Shown here: piece after piece, positions 31,794 through 40,607 of the stretch
Position numbering within the stretch: position 1 is the first letter of the stretch
Layout of the letters: each line of letters begins with the position of its first letter
Assembly: GCF_000741705.1 (NCBI RefSeq)
Contig: NZ_JGZI01000002.1
Coordinates: 62,001 to 126,000, forward strand
From: Bifidobacterium psychraerophilum
Lineage (GTDB): Bacteria > Actinomycetota > Actinomycetes > Actinomycetales > Bifidobacteriaceae
DNA: 64,000 bases
Direction of reading: 5' to 3'
Translations under genes and position numbers: made by a program
The notes under the pieces: model-generated
What the model was told of the DNA's origin: nothing
Seen by the model: only the letters and a program-made list of their open reading frames with translations
The model's database searches: none

Positions 31794-32879
31794 ATGCGAA
31801 AAGTACTTTGCTCACCAGGAAGCTATATTCAACAGGAGAATGCGCTGTTCTCCCTATCCAAGGAGTATGAAGGCATCGGAACGGCAGGCGCGTACCTGCT
31901 GGTCGACCCCTTCATCGACGAGCATTATCACGACGCCATCATCTCCAGTTTCGAGGAGTCGGGAACCGCCTACCGTCTGGAGGTGTTCGGAGGGGAATGC
32001 TCCACCGAGGAAATCGACAAACACCGTGAGCAGTCCGACGATTACGATGCGCTGATCGGCATAGGCGGCGGCAAAACGTTGGATACGGCCAAGGCTTCGG
32101 CACACTTCGCCGGGAAACCCGTCATGATCGTGCCGACCGCAGCATCATCCGACGCGCCCTGCTCGCGTCTTTCGGTGGTATACACCTCCGACGGCACTTT
32201 CGATCACTATCTGCCTCTGCCCAAGAACCCTGAGGCCGTGATCATGGATACGGAACTAATCGCCAAGGCTCCTGTACGCTTCCTTGTTTCCGGATTGGGC
32301 GACGCCTTCGCGACCTATTACGAGGCCGCGGCATGCGTGCAGTCGAATGCGATGACGATGGCAGGAGGGCACGCGACGAATGCCGCATTCGCTTTGGCGC
32401 AACTCTGCCATGACACTCTGCTGGCGGATGGAGTGAAGGCCGTTGCCGCAGCCCGTCGAGGCGTCCGCACCCCGGCCTTGGAGAACATCATCGAGGCCAA
32501 TACGCTCCTGAGCGGACTCGGTTTTGAAAGCAGCGGACTTGCCGCAGCCCACGCGATCCACAATGGCTTGACCGCGCTTGAAGGCACCCATGCCATGCTG
32601 CACGGCGAGAAGGTCGCCTATGGCACCCTGGCCCAGATGGTGTTGGAGGACAGCGATGTGGAGGAGCTGCGCGAAGTATACGGTTTCTTCCGCGAGGTCG
32701 GTCTGCCTGTATCCCTTGAGGACATAGGCGTTTCCGATGCGAGTGACGAGGATCTGCTCAAGGTCGGAGAACTGGCCTGCGACGCGGCGGATACGATGGG
32801 CAACATGCCATTTGAGGTGACTCCGCATGATGTCGCCTCCGCGCTGCGCGCTGCCGACGAGCTTGGGCGCACACTCTAG
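31794..32879 (+). CDS. gldA: Glycerol dehydrogenase family protein
   Basis: An iron/zinc-type alcohol dehydrogenase of 361 residues that would oxidise glycerol to dihydroxyacetone with NAD, or act in the reverse direction. Motifs: GIGGGKTLDTAKA for NAD, PTAASSDAPCSRLSVVYTSDG, SGLGDAFATYYEA with a metal-binding Asp, and HAIHNGLTALEGTHAMLHGE with the two metal His. These are the GldA pattern. The ATG at 31794 has AAGGAG eight bases upstream; an in-frame start further upstream would add unconserved residues. It stands alone, divergent from the phosphoesterase and convergent with the RpiR regulator. Related enzymes with other polyol substrates cannot be excluded. Confidence 0.92.
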   Translation: MRKVLCSPGSYIQQENALFSLSKEYEGIGTAGAYLLVDPFIDEHYHDAIISSFEESGTAYRLEVFGGECSTEEIDKHREQSDDYDALIGIGGGKTLDTAKASAHFAGKPVMIVPTAASSDAPCSRLSVVYTSDGTFDHYLPLPKNPEAVIMDTELIAKAPVRFLVSGLGDAFATYYEAAACVQSNAMTMAGGHATNAAFALAQLCHDTLLADGVKAVAAARRGVRTPALENIIEANTLLSGLGFESSGLAAAHAIHNGLTALEGTHAMLHGEKVAYGTLAQMVLEDSDVEELREVYGFFREVGLPVSLEDIGVSDASDEDLLKVGELACDAADTMGNMPFEVTPHDVASALRAADELGRTL

Positions 32880-33017
32880 GAGGATCCCACTCCCTGCCGA
32901 TACGGCGGAGGCGAATGATCGACCGACGGGAATCACCTGATGCGCCTGGGATGATGGCAGTTCCGGACATCAGTGCATCGGGGGATTCCCGCCCTCCCCT
33001 CTCGGCAACCGGGAATA

Positions 33018-34061
33018 TCAGAGGTCTTTGTCGGCATACGCGCCGAATGATTTCAACAGTGCTTCCTGCCGCTCCAGATGCGCTCGTGTGCCTGCGGCAT
33101 CGACGGCGGCGACATCATTGGCCAGAGCCTGCACCATTGAAACCGGTGCTGTCATGGATGAGAGCACCGAATCACTCTCCGTGCCTGCTATCAGGACCTG
33201 ATCGGCCAGCTCGGCCAGAGGCCCCAGCACCTCGTCGGTAAGCGCGATCACCGGCACCCCATGAGACTTCGCCCACTGCGCGACATTGACGGTATCCTTG
33301 CTGCACGGCTGTGTGGCTATCGCAAAAAGACAGTCGTGAGGGCCAAGGTCTCGCAAGGCATCGAGATATCGCGCACCGCCTGCGGACAGCTCACTGACCT
33401 GCGATCGCACGAGCCCCAGCAGATAGGCGAACATCGCGGCCACGGCCTGCGACTGTCTCAGACCGATAACGGCGATATGCTCGGCATGGCCAAGGCGTGT
33501 GACCACTTCGTCCCATAGGACTCCATCGATCCTCGCGAAGCTCGCCGCTATTGAGGAACTGTCCTGCGCGGCAAGGATATCCCTGCGTTCGCGCTGCCCG
33601 GAGGTGCCGTTCTTCCCGGCAAGGTCCTTCCCATCACCCTGAGAACGATTCGCTCCGCTCTCGGAATCAGCCTCAGCACCATGGTCCGCGCGCATGAAGC
33701 GCCACAGCATGCCGGAATACCTATTGGCCAAAGCCCGGCAGACGCTTCTCAATTCGGCGTATCCACTGAGATCCAGGGCCGCGGTGAAACGGGATATCGT
33801 CGATTCGTTCACGCCGAGTTCCCCGGCAAGGGCGTGGATCGTCGACATGGCCACCTGCTGCGGATTATCCAATACGACGGATGCCAGGGACTGCTGCGAT
33901 GGCGTCAGACGCAGATGGCGCAGCCGATCCTCGAAGGCAGCCAACTGCTCAGAGCCCCAGGACCGCTTGGACGCATCCTCATCCTGCCTGGCGCCTTGGC
34001 CGGACTGATCCGCGGCCATCAGGGGACGGCGTGCATCGCTGTGCTTCGTCTGCTGTTTCAT
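33018..34061 (-). CDS. RpiR/MurR-family transcriptional regulator
   Basis: A 347-residue regulator. Residues about 30-110 hold the RpiR-type helix-turn-helix (LGVNESTISRFTAALDLSGY), and residues about 180-320 a SIS sugar-phosphate-binding domain (HIAVIGLRQSQAVAAMFAYLL; HDCLFAIATQPCSKDTV). A charged, low-complexity insert lies between them (about 115-160). Members of the family respond to phosphosugars. The ATG overlaps the stop of the upstream aminotransferase gene by four bases (ATGA), so both are translationally coupled. Its target could be its own operon or the nearby amino-acid-binding lipoprotein; this is inference. Confidence 0.9.
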   Translation of the reverse strand: MKQQTKHSDARRPLMAADQSGQGARQDEDASKRSWGSEQLAAFEDRLRHLRLTPSQQSLASVVLDNPQQVAMSTIHALAGELGVNESTISRFTAALDLSGYAELRSVCRALANRYSGMLWRFMRADHGAEADSESGANRSQGDGKDLAGKNGTSGQRERRDILAAQDSSSIAASFARIDGVLWDEVVTRLGHAEHIAVIGLRQSQAVAAMFAYLLGLVRSQVSELSAGGARYLDALRDLGPHDCLFAIATQPCSKDTVNVAQWAKSHGVPVIALTDEVLGPLAELADQVLIAGTESDSVLSSMTAPVSMVQALANDVAAVDAAGTRAHLERQEALLKSFGAYADKDL

Positions 34062-35314
34062 CCCTTTGATGGTACGCCGAGGAATACATCCCTGACACGC
34101 TCCAAGCCATTCCTGACGCTGTCGGATTCCAGCGGATCAGAGGAGTACAAGGTGTCCAAACGCTCCTCATCGCTGTCGCCGTAGATCATCGAGGTGACGA
34201 CCCGCAGCCCCATGCGCTCCGGCAGATCACCGAATGCGCTGCCGGGGAGCACCGCTATGCCGAAGTGCTCGAAGAGCACGCGGCTGAGCGAAGTGTCATC
34301 GGTCACGTCCAGGGAGCGCGCAAAGGAGGAGCCTTGGAAGGTCGGATAGATGTAGAAGGCTCCTGATGGCGCTCTGCAGGACGCCCCGGCTTCCACCATG
34401 ATGCGATGCATCTCGGTTGAGACGCGTTGGTGCAGGAGCCTGCTTGCGGCAACGCGTTTGAGCACATCAGCAGGTTCCGAGAAGCAGTACTCCGCCACCG
34501 GTTCCAGGAAGATGGGCATGCCTGACCATATTTCAGAGGCGGTGCCTATGACCTCCCGCATGATCCGGTCACCCAGGTCGTTCTGGGGAAAACGCGCCGC
34601 ACCGATGCGCCATCCTCCCAAAGCCATCGACTTCGAGAGTCCGGTGGTCACGAAGGTGCGTTCAGGTGCGAGTTCGGCCGGGCTGGTGAAATGAATGTGG
34701 TCGTATGCGAGATCACGATAGATCTCATCGGAGATGATGAAGAGCTTCTGCTCCCGGGCGATACGAAGCAACGCTTCGATAACCGACCGGCCAGCCACCG
34801 TACCGCTCGGATTATCCGGAGAGGTGAGCAGCAAGGTTGTGGGATTCAGCCCCCGTCGACGCGCATTCTCGAGTGCGGCGGGCAGCAGCGCAGGATCGGG
34901 TACGCCGCCTGCGCTTTCCGGTGCGTCAACCCAGATGATGCGCTTGTCGAGCATGGTGCTTTGGGCCGCATAGGTGACCCATGATGGCCTGGGCAATACG
35001 ATATCGCCTTTGAGCGCCTGCATCAGCGCGAATAACAGGGCCTTGCTGCCAGGAGCCATCAGACAGTGGCCGGGATCGGCGGGGATGCCTCGTCTGGTGA
35101 AATACGAGGAGAGTGCGGTACGAACAGCCGCCGAACCTTCGACAGCGGGATAGGCGTTGCGCGCCGAGTCATCAGACAATATCCCCCGCAGTACCGGCAG
35201 CACCGGCAGACCGGATTCCCCGAACCCCAGATTGATCACTGGACGTCCCTGTTCAGCAGCGTGCTGCATCATCTCATTCATCACCAACGTCGCGGATTTC
35301 GTCACCATATCCAA
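34058..35314 (-). CDS. PLP-dependent class I/II aminotransferase
   Basis: A 418-residue fold-type I aminotransferase. It has NPSGT-type LLLTSPDNPSGTVAGR, FIISDEIYRDLAYD with the pyridoxal-binding Asp and Tyr, and TTGLSKSMALGGWRIGAARFP with the Schiff-base Lys. These features are typical of aspartate/aromatic or alanine-type aminotransferases, but the amino-acid substrate is not clear. It is unusual in being coupled with an RpiR regulator downstream. The divergent gene 285 bases away is an amino-acid-binding lipoprotein, which suggests that uptake and transamination of one amino acid are linked. Confidence 0.88.
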   Translation of the reverse strand: MDMVTKSATLVMNEMMQHAAEQGRPVINLGFGESGLPVLPVLRGILSDDSARNAYPAVEGSAAVRTALSSYFTRRGIPADPGHCLMAPGSKALLFALMQALKGDIVLPRPSWVTYAAQSTMLDKRIIWVDAPESAGGVPDPALLPAALENARRRGLNPTTLLLTSPDNPSGTVAGRSVIEALLRIAREQKLFIISDEIYRDLAYDHIHFTSPAELAPERTFVTTGLSKSMALGGWRIGAARFPQNDLGDRIMREVIGTASEIWSGMPIFLEPVAEYCFSEPADVLKRVAASRLLHQRVSTEMHRIMVEAGASCRAPSGAFYIYPTFQGSSFARSLDVTDDTSLSRVLFEHFGIAVLPGSAFGDLPERMGLRVVTSMIYGDSDEERLDTLYSSDPLESDSVRNGLERVRDVFLGVPSKG

Positions 35315-35598
35315 CCCCTGTCCCTCATCTGATGCCTGTGTGTCGAAGCTTCTTGACGGAAGTGCTGCGAATCATCGGACGAGCTCCGCATCAAGCCTTC
35401 GGCATACACGCTACACCACAATGCATACTTTTTTATTCATATATTTTCGTTAATGCATTCTTTACATTTCATTTTTATACTGTCTGAAGACTGCTCAAAC
35501 CGCTCTTGCACCCGCACAGCCAGCAGATCGCCCACGAATGGAAACCGCATCGAACCGTGCCACACGAATTCGAAGCATCGGAACAACAGGAGAGATCA

Positions 35599-36462
35599 TT
35601 GAAAACGAGCACCAAACTCATCGCCATGGCAACCGTGGCTCTCACCATCGCGCCCCTTGCGGGCTGTGGGAGCGCCTCTTCGGATGCGACATCCGAACAC
35701 ACCATCAACATCGGCATCAAATTCGATCAGCCCGGACTCGGGTACAAGAACGGCAACGACTACTCCGGCTTCGACGTCAGCGTGGCCAAGTATGTAGCCA
35801 AGGAACTGGGGTATTCCTCCGACGAGATCGTATGGAAGGAAGCACCGTCGAAACAGCGTGAGACCCTCTTGGAGAACGGCGATGTCGATCTGGTGTTCGC
35901 GACCTACTCCATCACCGACGACCGCAAGAAAGTCGTCGAATTCGGCGGCCCATACTTCGTTGCCGGACAGGATCTGCTCATCCGGAGCACCGACAAGTCG
36001 ATCACCGGCCCGGACTCTCTCGATGGCAAGAAACTATGCTCGGTCACAGGATCGACCTCCGCACAGATCATCAAGGATCACTACGCGGATAAGGTACAGC
36101 TCATGGAACAGAGCGGTTTCGCGGAATGCACCACGGCGCTGATCTCCGGAACCGTGGACGCGGTCACCACCGACGACATCATTCTTGCGGGCCTGGCGGC
36201 CGCGAAGGGCGATGGACAGCTCAAGGTGGTCGGCAAGCCGTTCTCACAGGAACGCTACGGCGTAGGGATCCCGAAAGGCCAAACGGAGACCGTCAAGAAG
36301 GTCAACGCGGCGCTGAAGAAGATGGTGGACGATGGGTCATGGAAGAAGGCCCTTGACGAGGCCACCAAAGGCACCGGATATACGCCCAATGCAACATACA
36401 ACCCACCGACCGTGTTCGACGCAGCAAGTTCGACCTACGATTTCAAAACATCATTGAACTGA
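35599..36462 (+). CDS. Amino-acid ABC transporter substrate-binding lipoprotein
   Basis: A 287-residue solute-binding protein of the glutamate/polar amino acid family. The start is a TTG at 35599 with AGGAGA four bases before it, giving MKTSTKLIAMATVALTIAP and the lipobox LAGC; upstream in-frame ATGs would bury this signal. The mature protein has GIKFDQPGLGYKNG, GFDVSVAKYVAKELGY and FATYSITDDRKKVVEF, as in GluB-like proteins. No permease or ATPase gene lies beside it, so it either feeds a transporter encoded elsewhere or has lost its partners. The divergent upstream region (35315-35598) is strongly AT-rich near 35420-35480 and probably holds the promoters, though no clean -35/-10 pair is visible. 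Confidence 0.92.
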   Translation: MKTSTKLIAMATVALTIAPLAGCGSASSDATSEHTINIGIKFDQPGLGYKNGNDYSGFDVSVAKYVAKELGYSSDEIVWKEAPSKQRETLLENGDVDLVFATYSITDDRKKVVEFGGPYFVAGQDLLIRSTDKSITGPDSLDGKKLCSVTGSTSAQIIKDHYADKVQLMEQSGFAECTTALISGTVDAVTTDDIILAGLAAAKGDGQLKVVGKPFSQERYGVGIPKGQTETVKKVNAALKKMVDDGSWKKALDEATKGTGYTPNATYNPPTVFDAASSTYDFKTSLN

Positions 36463-36662
36463 AATCGGCTTAGCACCTGATCGACGGGCCGGCCCATCAA
36501 GCGCTTCCCGTGCGCTCGGAGAAAGCTTTCCTCACCCATCCCGGACCACGGAACCACGGCACACGCCCAACCATTAATCATTCATCCATGACTCGTGTTA
36601 TCTTATTGAGGTTGCATAAATCGCATCGCCTGAGTTTCGTCCCAGGCAGGCGGCATATGCAT

Positions 36663-36750
36663 GGAGGATTCGCCTAGTGGTCTATGGCGCACGCTTGGAA
36701 AGCGTGTTGGTGTAACAGCCTCACGAGTTCGAATCTCGTATCCTCCGCCA
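36663..36750 (+). tRNA. tRNA-Ser (anticodon GGA)
   Basis: An 88-base tRNA with a seven-base acceptor stem (GGAGGAT/ATCCTCC), anticodon arm ACGCTTGGAAAGCGT reading UCC/UCU serine codons, a long variable arm as expected for serine, TTCGAATC in the T loop, and an encoded CCA end. Confidence 0.96.
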
Positions 36751-36755
36751 TCCTG

Positions 36756-36780
36756 AAACCCGCTGATATCCGGCGGGTTT
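36756..36780 (+). terminator. Terminator after tRNA-Ser
   Basis: AAACCCGC and GCGGGTTT arms around a nine-base loop, followed by T-rich sequence, five bases after the tRNA end. Confidence 0.85.
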
Positions 36781-36892
36781 TGTGCTTTCTGGAACGATGC
36801 CTCATATGAATCGATAATCACGCCCTGAGGCATACGGATACCGCCGAAACAACGGTCATCAGGTCGCCACTCCCCCGGCCAGAGGGATCGGC

Positions 36893-38161
36893 TCATGAGA
36901 CCAGACGGCCATCGGCGAAATGGGAAATGGGTCCCAGAATCGAGAAATCGTGGCCGAAACGCTTCAGTGATTCGTAGTTCTCTCTCAGATCCTCGAAGAG
37001 TATGTAGCAGATATGATCGTGCAGGTCATGCTGATGCATGTAATGAGGTCTGTTGAACTGTGCCAGGACCTCCTGCTCGCGATTGTCTGGTGCAACGATA
37101 TAGAGCATCATGTCCGTCTTCAGGGACTCGTACAGATCATCCATACGGTTCATCCCGGACATGATCGACGTCGATTTTTCCACCTCGAAGGCGCATACGG
37201 GTCTGCCGTCCGGAGTGAACCACAGCACATCAATCAAGCCGACGATTTTCCGATCGTGCTCGGAGAGGGCCCCGATGGATGCCGGCAATTTGGGTATTGA
37301 AATATTCCCAAGCCGCTTACCGCCTGCGGTCCGATTGTGATCGTTGCTTGCGATCCAGGACCTGTACCCCAGGCTGTTCCCGATGTCGGCCAGCATGTAC
37401 TGGATCCGATAGTGCAGATCCTTCTGTCGCTGCTGTCTGCCCAGCTCCTCAAGCTGGGCCTTCGTCGAGTGCTGTTCCTCAGCGATGAGATACTCCTCCG
37501 AATTCTCCGGGATCACATAGCGAAGGGCACCGATGTCGAACAGGAATGCGCTGATGGCACCCAGATCCTTGGAGAAAAGACCGCCCTGTTCGTTGAGCCT
37601 GATGATCCCGTCACGGAGTTTGAAATAATCATCCCAATTGCCCAGACGTATGTTCTCGTGGGTGAGCAGCTTGTATCCAGCGACGATTTTTGTATTGAAG
37701 GGCGGGAAGATGGTGGGTTCCAGGAAATAGAGGATATTGGAGACGGACGGCCCCAATCCTTTGATCTTCCGATTGGCAAGATCATTGACCGCCATCAGTT
37801 TCTTCATGCCGTCACCGTTCTGAAGAACGGCCGCAAGCATATCGGCGAAGGCGGCCTGGTTGTCCCGGTTCTCGTAGATATCGGGTATGCGCAGCTTGGG
37901 CTTCCACATGAATGCATGCTTGGCGCCTTTGAAGATCTCGGTCTGTGCGGCGATTACATCCATAACGGATTCCAATGCCGAACCATGAAGGTCACGTGGA
38001 AAGGTGCCGTCTCGTATGGTGTCCACAACCCGTTTGGAGCCCTTACGCACCTGACCGAAGGCGTGCAGTCGTTCCTCGCTGTGGATGAACCACGTCTGAT
38101 ACAGCAGGCTCGACTTCTCCATATACTGGTTGAAGATATCCGTAAGGTATGTGGAATCCAT
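36893..38161 (-). CDS. Probable orphan nuclease with HhH-like and PD-(D/E)XK-like parts
   Basis: A 422-residue protein not recognised by name. Near residues 115-150 is IKGLGPSVSNILYFLEP followed by IFPPFNTKIVAGY, like the helix-hairpin-helix DNA-binding region of HhH-GPD glycosylases. Near 330-350 is GLIDVLWFTPDGRPVCAFEVEKS, a hydrophobic D-x(n)-E-x-E-K pattern like the PD-(D/E)XK nuclease core seen in restriction and repair enzymes. These domain calls are inference from motifs. There is no DNA methyltransferase beside it. It lies 140 bases after tRNA-Ser, a common integration site, and points towards the tRNA. The ATG at 38161 is chosen because it begins the well-formed protein after GGCGGG; upstream in-frame starts are possible. 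A defence or DNA-repair role is likely but unproven. Confidence 0.75.
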   Translation of the reverse strand: MDSTYLTDIFNQYMEKSSLLYQTWFIHSEERLHAFGQVRKGSKRVVDTIRDGTFPRDLHGSALESVMDVIAAQTEIFKGAKHAFMWKPKLRIPDIYENRDNQAAFADMLAAVLQNGDGMKKLMAVNDLANRKIKGLGPSVSNILYFLEPTIFPPFNTKIVAGYKLLTHENIRLGNWDDYFKLRDGIIRLNEQGGLFSKDLGAISAFLFDIGALRYVIPENSEEYLIAEEQHSTKAQLEELGRQQRQKDLHYRIQYMLADIGNSLGYRSWIASNDHNRTAGGKRLGNISIPKLPASIGALSEHDRKIVGLIDVLWFTPDGRPVCAFEVEKSTSIMSGMNRMDDLYESLKTDMMLYIVAPDNREQEVLAQFNRPHYMHQHDLHDHICYILFEDLRENYESLKRFGHDFSILGPISHFADGRLVS

Positions 38162-38381
38162 TTTCCCGCCGATTTCATGTCGTATCGTATGCCCAAGCGA
38201 TTTCGGGACCGGATGCCGGGACCCCGGGTCATCCGAATACCCTGCCGCCCCGTTCCATCCCTCGATGTCACAGCAATCATAAACCGCTTCATGAGATACC
38301 GGGTGCACACCGTCGGCATCCCCGGTCGATGCAGGCGTCCGGCATCAGACTTTGGCGTATGTCGAACACCGCGCTAACCTT

Positions 38382-38394
38382 AAGTAAGTTACTT
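38382..38394. promoter_or_regulatory. Palindromic operator before the HxlR gene
   Basis: AAGTAA-G-TTACTT, a perfect inverted repeat 15 bases before the HxlR start, within a promoter-like region. It is a good place for autoregulation. Confidence 0.55.
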
Positions 38395-38408
38395 TCTTAG
38401 GGGTTGTT

Positions 38409-38849
38409 ATGAATATTCGAAAGCGCAGTGGTCGGGAACAGAATCCTCAGAGTCATCCTCCGCAATCCGACGGCCATCGGAGCCAATCCGGTCAAAGCCT
38501 GCACGGTGATGTCTATTCCCGCGACTGCCCGTGCAGGGAACTGCTTGATGTCATATCCGGCAGGTGGTCGGTGCTCCTCATCGAATCCCTGCAGGCCGGG
38601 CCGATGCGTTTCGGCGAACTGCAACGGCGCATGGAAGGCATCTCGGCCAAAGTGCTGACAGCGAATCTTCGTCGTCTCGAATGCGCCGGACTCATCAGCC
38701 GTCAGGTATTCGCCGAGGTACCGGTACGCGTGGAATACTCGCTGACCCCGGAAGGCCTCAGCGCCGTTGAACCGTTGCGAGGACTGCGCGTATGGGCGGA
38801 ATCGCATTATGACCAGGCCCTCGCCCTTACGGCAGGATCCGCAAGATAA
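38409..38849 (+). CDS. HxlR-family transcriptional regulator
   Basis: A 146-residue winged-helix regulator with the HxlR pattern: the N-terminal Cys-containing CPCRELLDVISGRWSVLLIESL, GPMRFGELQRRMEGISAKVLTANLRRLE, and the wing region VPVRVEYSLTPEG. The conserved Cys near residue 40 is the redox- or electrophile-sensing Cys in characterised members such as YodB and HypR. It is followed 115 bases downstream on the same strand by a quinone/alcohol oxidoreductase, a common target of these regulators. The start is given as the ATG at 38409. Confidence 0.93.
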   Translation: MNIRKRSGREQNPQSHPPQSDGHRSQSGQSLHGDVYSRDCPCRELLDVISGRWSVLLIESLQAGPMRFGELQRRMEGISAKVLTANLRRLECAGLISRQVFAEVPVRVEYSLTPEGLSAVEPLRGLRVWAESHYDQALALTAGSAR

Positions 38850-38876
38850 GCATGGCCTGCGGGGGACGCCGTGCCC

Positions 38877-38890
38877 TTACCTCAAGGTAA
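38877..38890. promoter_or_regulatory. Palindromic operator before the oxidoreductase
   Basis: TTACCT-CA-AGGTAA lies 75 bases before the oxidoreductase ATG. Its half-site resembles that of the palindrome before the HxlR gene (TTACT versus TTACC), suggesting one regulator binds both. Confidence 0.5.
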
Positions 38891-38964
38891 GCAGGGCCCC
38901 TTGCGGGTAAGCGGGGAGTCCGTTCTAGGATGCCACCGAAGATACAGGAAAACGGAGGAGGAAT

Positions 38965-39999
38965 ATGAACAACATCGATAGCCACAGCCCCGAGACCATG
39001 ACCGCGGTAGTGTCACGAGCAGGGGGTTCGCTCGACAACCCGGACGCGCTGACCGACGCCGTTGTCGCCATGCCCGATCGCCCGAAGGGGCACGATCTGC
39101 TGGTGGCCGTCAAGGCCATCTCCGTCAACCCGGTGGATGTGAAAATCCGGGCCGGCGGCAATCGTTCCGGCAAAGAACGCATACTCGGATGGGATGCGGT
39201 CGGCGAGGTCATCGCAACAGGACCGGATGTCACGCTCTTCAAAGCAGGCGAGCGCGTCTGGTACGCCGGTGATATCACGCACCCAGGGTCCTATGCGCAG
39301 TACCAGCTTGTGGATGAACGAATCGTTGGGCATGCTCCGTCATCCCTGGACGATGCCTCTGCTGCCGCACTCCCCTTGACTGGGTTAACGGCTTGGGAGG
39401 CCTTATTCGATAAGCTCAAGCTGCATGAGGGGAGCAGGGGAACGCTTCTGGTCGTGGGCGCGGCAGGGGGCGTCGGCTCGATGATCATACAGCTGGCCAA
39501 GCAGCTCACCCAGGTGCGCGTTATCGCATTGGCATCGCAGGAGGAATCACGGCGTTGGGTTAATGATCTTGGTGCAGACAGTGTCATCGACTATCACGGC
39601 AAGGACGCGCTACGCTCCATCCGTCAAGAGGCACCGGATGGTGTCGACTGGACCTTCAGCGCCTACAGCAAAGGCAACATCGCATTATTCAATGCCGTCA
39701 TGCGGCCGTTCGGGGAGATCGTCGCCATCGATGACGAGCGTGATCTGGACTGGTACTCGCTCAAAGACAAGGCATTGTCCTGGCACTGGGAGTTCATGTT
39801 CGCCCGTGCGAAGCATCATGCACCCGACATGATCCGTCAGCACCGGATCCTCGAATCACTCGCCGACCTGGCCAATCAGGGCGTTATCCGCAGCACGGTC
39901 ACCCAACATCTCAGCCCCATCGATGCACGGACCCTCAGGCAGGCGCATCATATGGTGGAAAGTGGTCATATGATCGGAAAAGTCACACTCAGCAGATAG
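38965..39999 (+). CDS. Zinc-independent MDR-family oxidoreductase (quinone/enone reductase-like)
   Basis: A 344-residue medium-chain reductase. It has AISVNPVDVKIRAG, GWDAVGEVIATGPDVTLFKAGERVWYAG, and the NADPH site VVGAAGGVGSMIIQLAKQL. The structural Cys cluster and the catalytic zinc Cys/His of true alcohol dehydrogenases are missing, as in the NADPH-quinone and enone reductase branch often annotated as zinc-type ADH-like. It probably reduces electrophilic carbonyls or quinones. The RBS GGAGGAGGA lies close to the ATG. Control by the HxlR gene upstream is inferred from the position and the similar palindromes. Confidence 0.88.
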   Translation: MNNIDSHSPETMTAVVSRAGGSLDNPDALTDAVVAMPDRPKGHDLLVAVKAISVNPVDVKIRAGGNRSGKERILGWDAVGEVIATGPDVTLFKAGERVWYAGDITHPGSYAQYQLVDERIVGHAPSSLDDASAAALPLTGLTAWEALFDKLKLHEGSRGTLLVVGAAGGVGSMIIQLAKQLTQVRVIALASQEESRRWVNDLGADSVIDYHGKDALRSIRQEAPDGVDWTFSAYSKGNIALFNAVMRPFGEIVAIDDERDLDWYSLKDKALSWHWEFMFARAKHHAPDMIRQHRILESLADLANQGVIRSTVTQHLSPIDARTLRQAHHMVESGHMIGKVTLSR

Positions 40000-40006
40000 G
40001 ACGGAT

Positions 40007-40540
40007 ATGGGAAGCAATCGCACGGAACGCCTTCTCTTGAGTCGGCCGACGGTCGATGATCTGGACGTGGTCCACAAGCTGCACGCCGATCCGAGGGTTT
40101 GGACGCATCTCCCTCAGGGAAGGCACACCTCACTTGAGGAATCACGCAGCATGCTCAAGGGTTGGATCACGGATTGGGATCACGAAGGCATCGGATACTG
40201 GATCATCCGGGACCTCAACGAAGCTTTCGTCGGTGTCGGAGGCATCCGGATGCGCCACGGTTGCTGGAATATCTATTACCGGCTCGCCCCTGAACAGTGG
40301 CACCACGGCTATGCGACGGAAATCGCCCGGAAAGCTCTCAGCACGGCCCATTCACTCCATCCGAACATGCCGGTCATCATCAATGTGCTCGAACGCAATA
40401 CGGCCTCGGTAAGAGTGGCCGCACACCTTGGTCTGCTCTTGGTCGCCAGGGATGAGGATGGTTCGGCGGCCAATGCGGAGCGTTGCATCTATGCTGACCG
40501 GCCGGTGGAACAATCGCTTGTGGATGCATTCCTGTCCTGA
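40007..40540 (+). CDS. GNAT N-acetyltransferase, RimJ/RimL-like
   Basis: A 177-residue acetyltransferase with TERLLLSRPTVDDLD at the start, then GVGGIRMRHGCWNIYYRLAPEQWHHGYATEIARKAL with the acetyl-CoA pyrophosphate-binding loop, and NTASVRVAAHLG. This is the RimJ/RimL ribosomal-protein N-acetyltransferase subfamily pattern. Seven bases after the oxidoreductase stop, it may be in the same transcript. The acceptor is not determined. Confidence 0.87.
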   Translation: MGSNRTERLLLSRPTVDDLDVVHKLHADPRVWTHLPQGRHTSLEESRSMLKGWITDWDHEGIGYWIIRDLNEAFVGVGGIRMRHGCWNIYYRLAPEQWHHGYATEIARKALSTAHSLHPNMPVIINVLERNTASVRVAAHLGLLLVARDEDGSAANAERCIYADRPVEQSLVDAFLS

Positions 40541-40607
40541 GATCATCGGGTAGTCACCGAAACTCGCATGCACATCCATGCACGCACCATGTAATAAGGA
40601 GGACAGC

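Noticed and set aside
36663-38400. Integrated mobile element at tRNA-Ser
   Set aside because: Only one unusual gene follows the tRNA. No integrase, transposase or clear repeat of the tRNA 3' end was seen in this window, so an element cannot be claimed.
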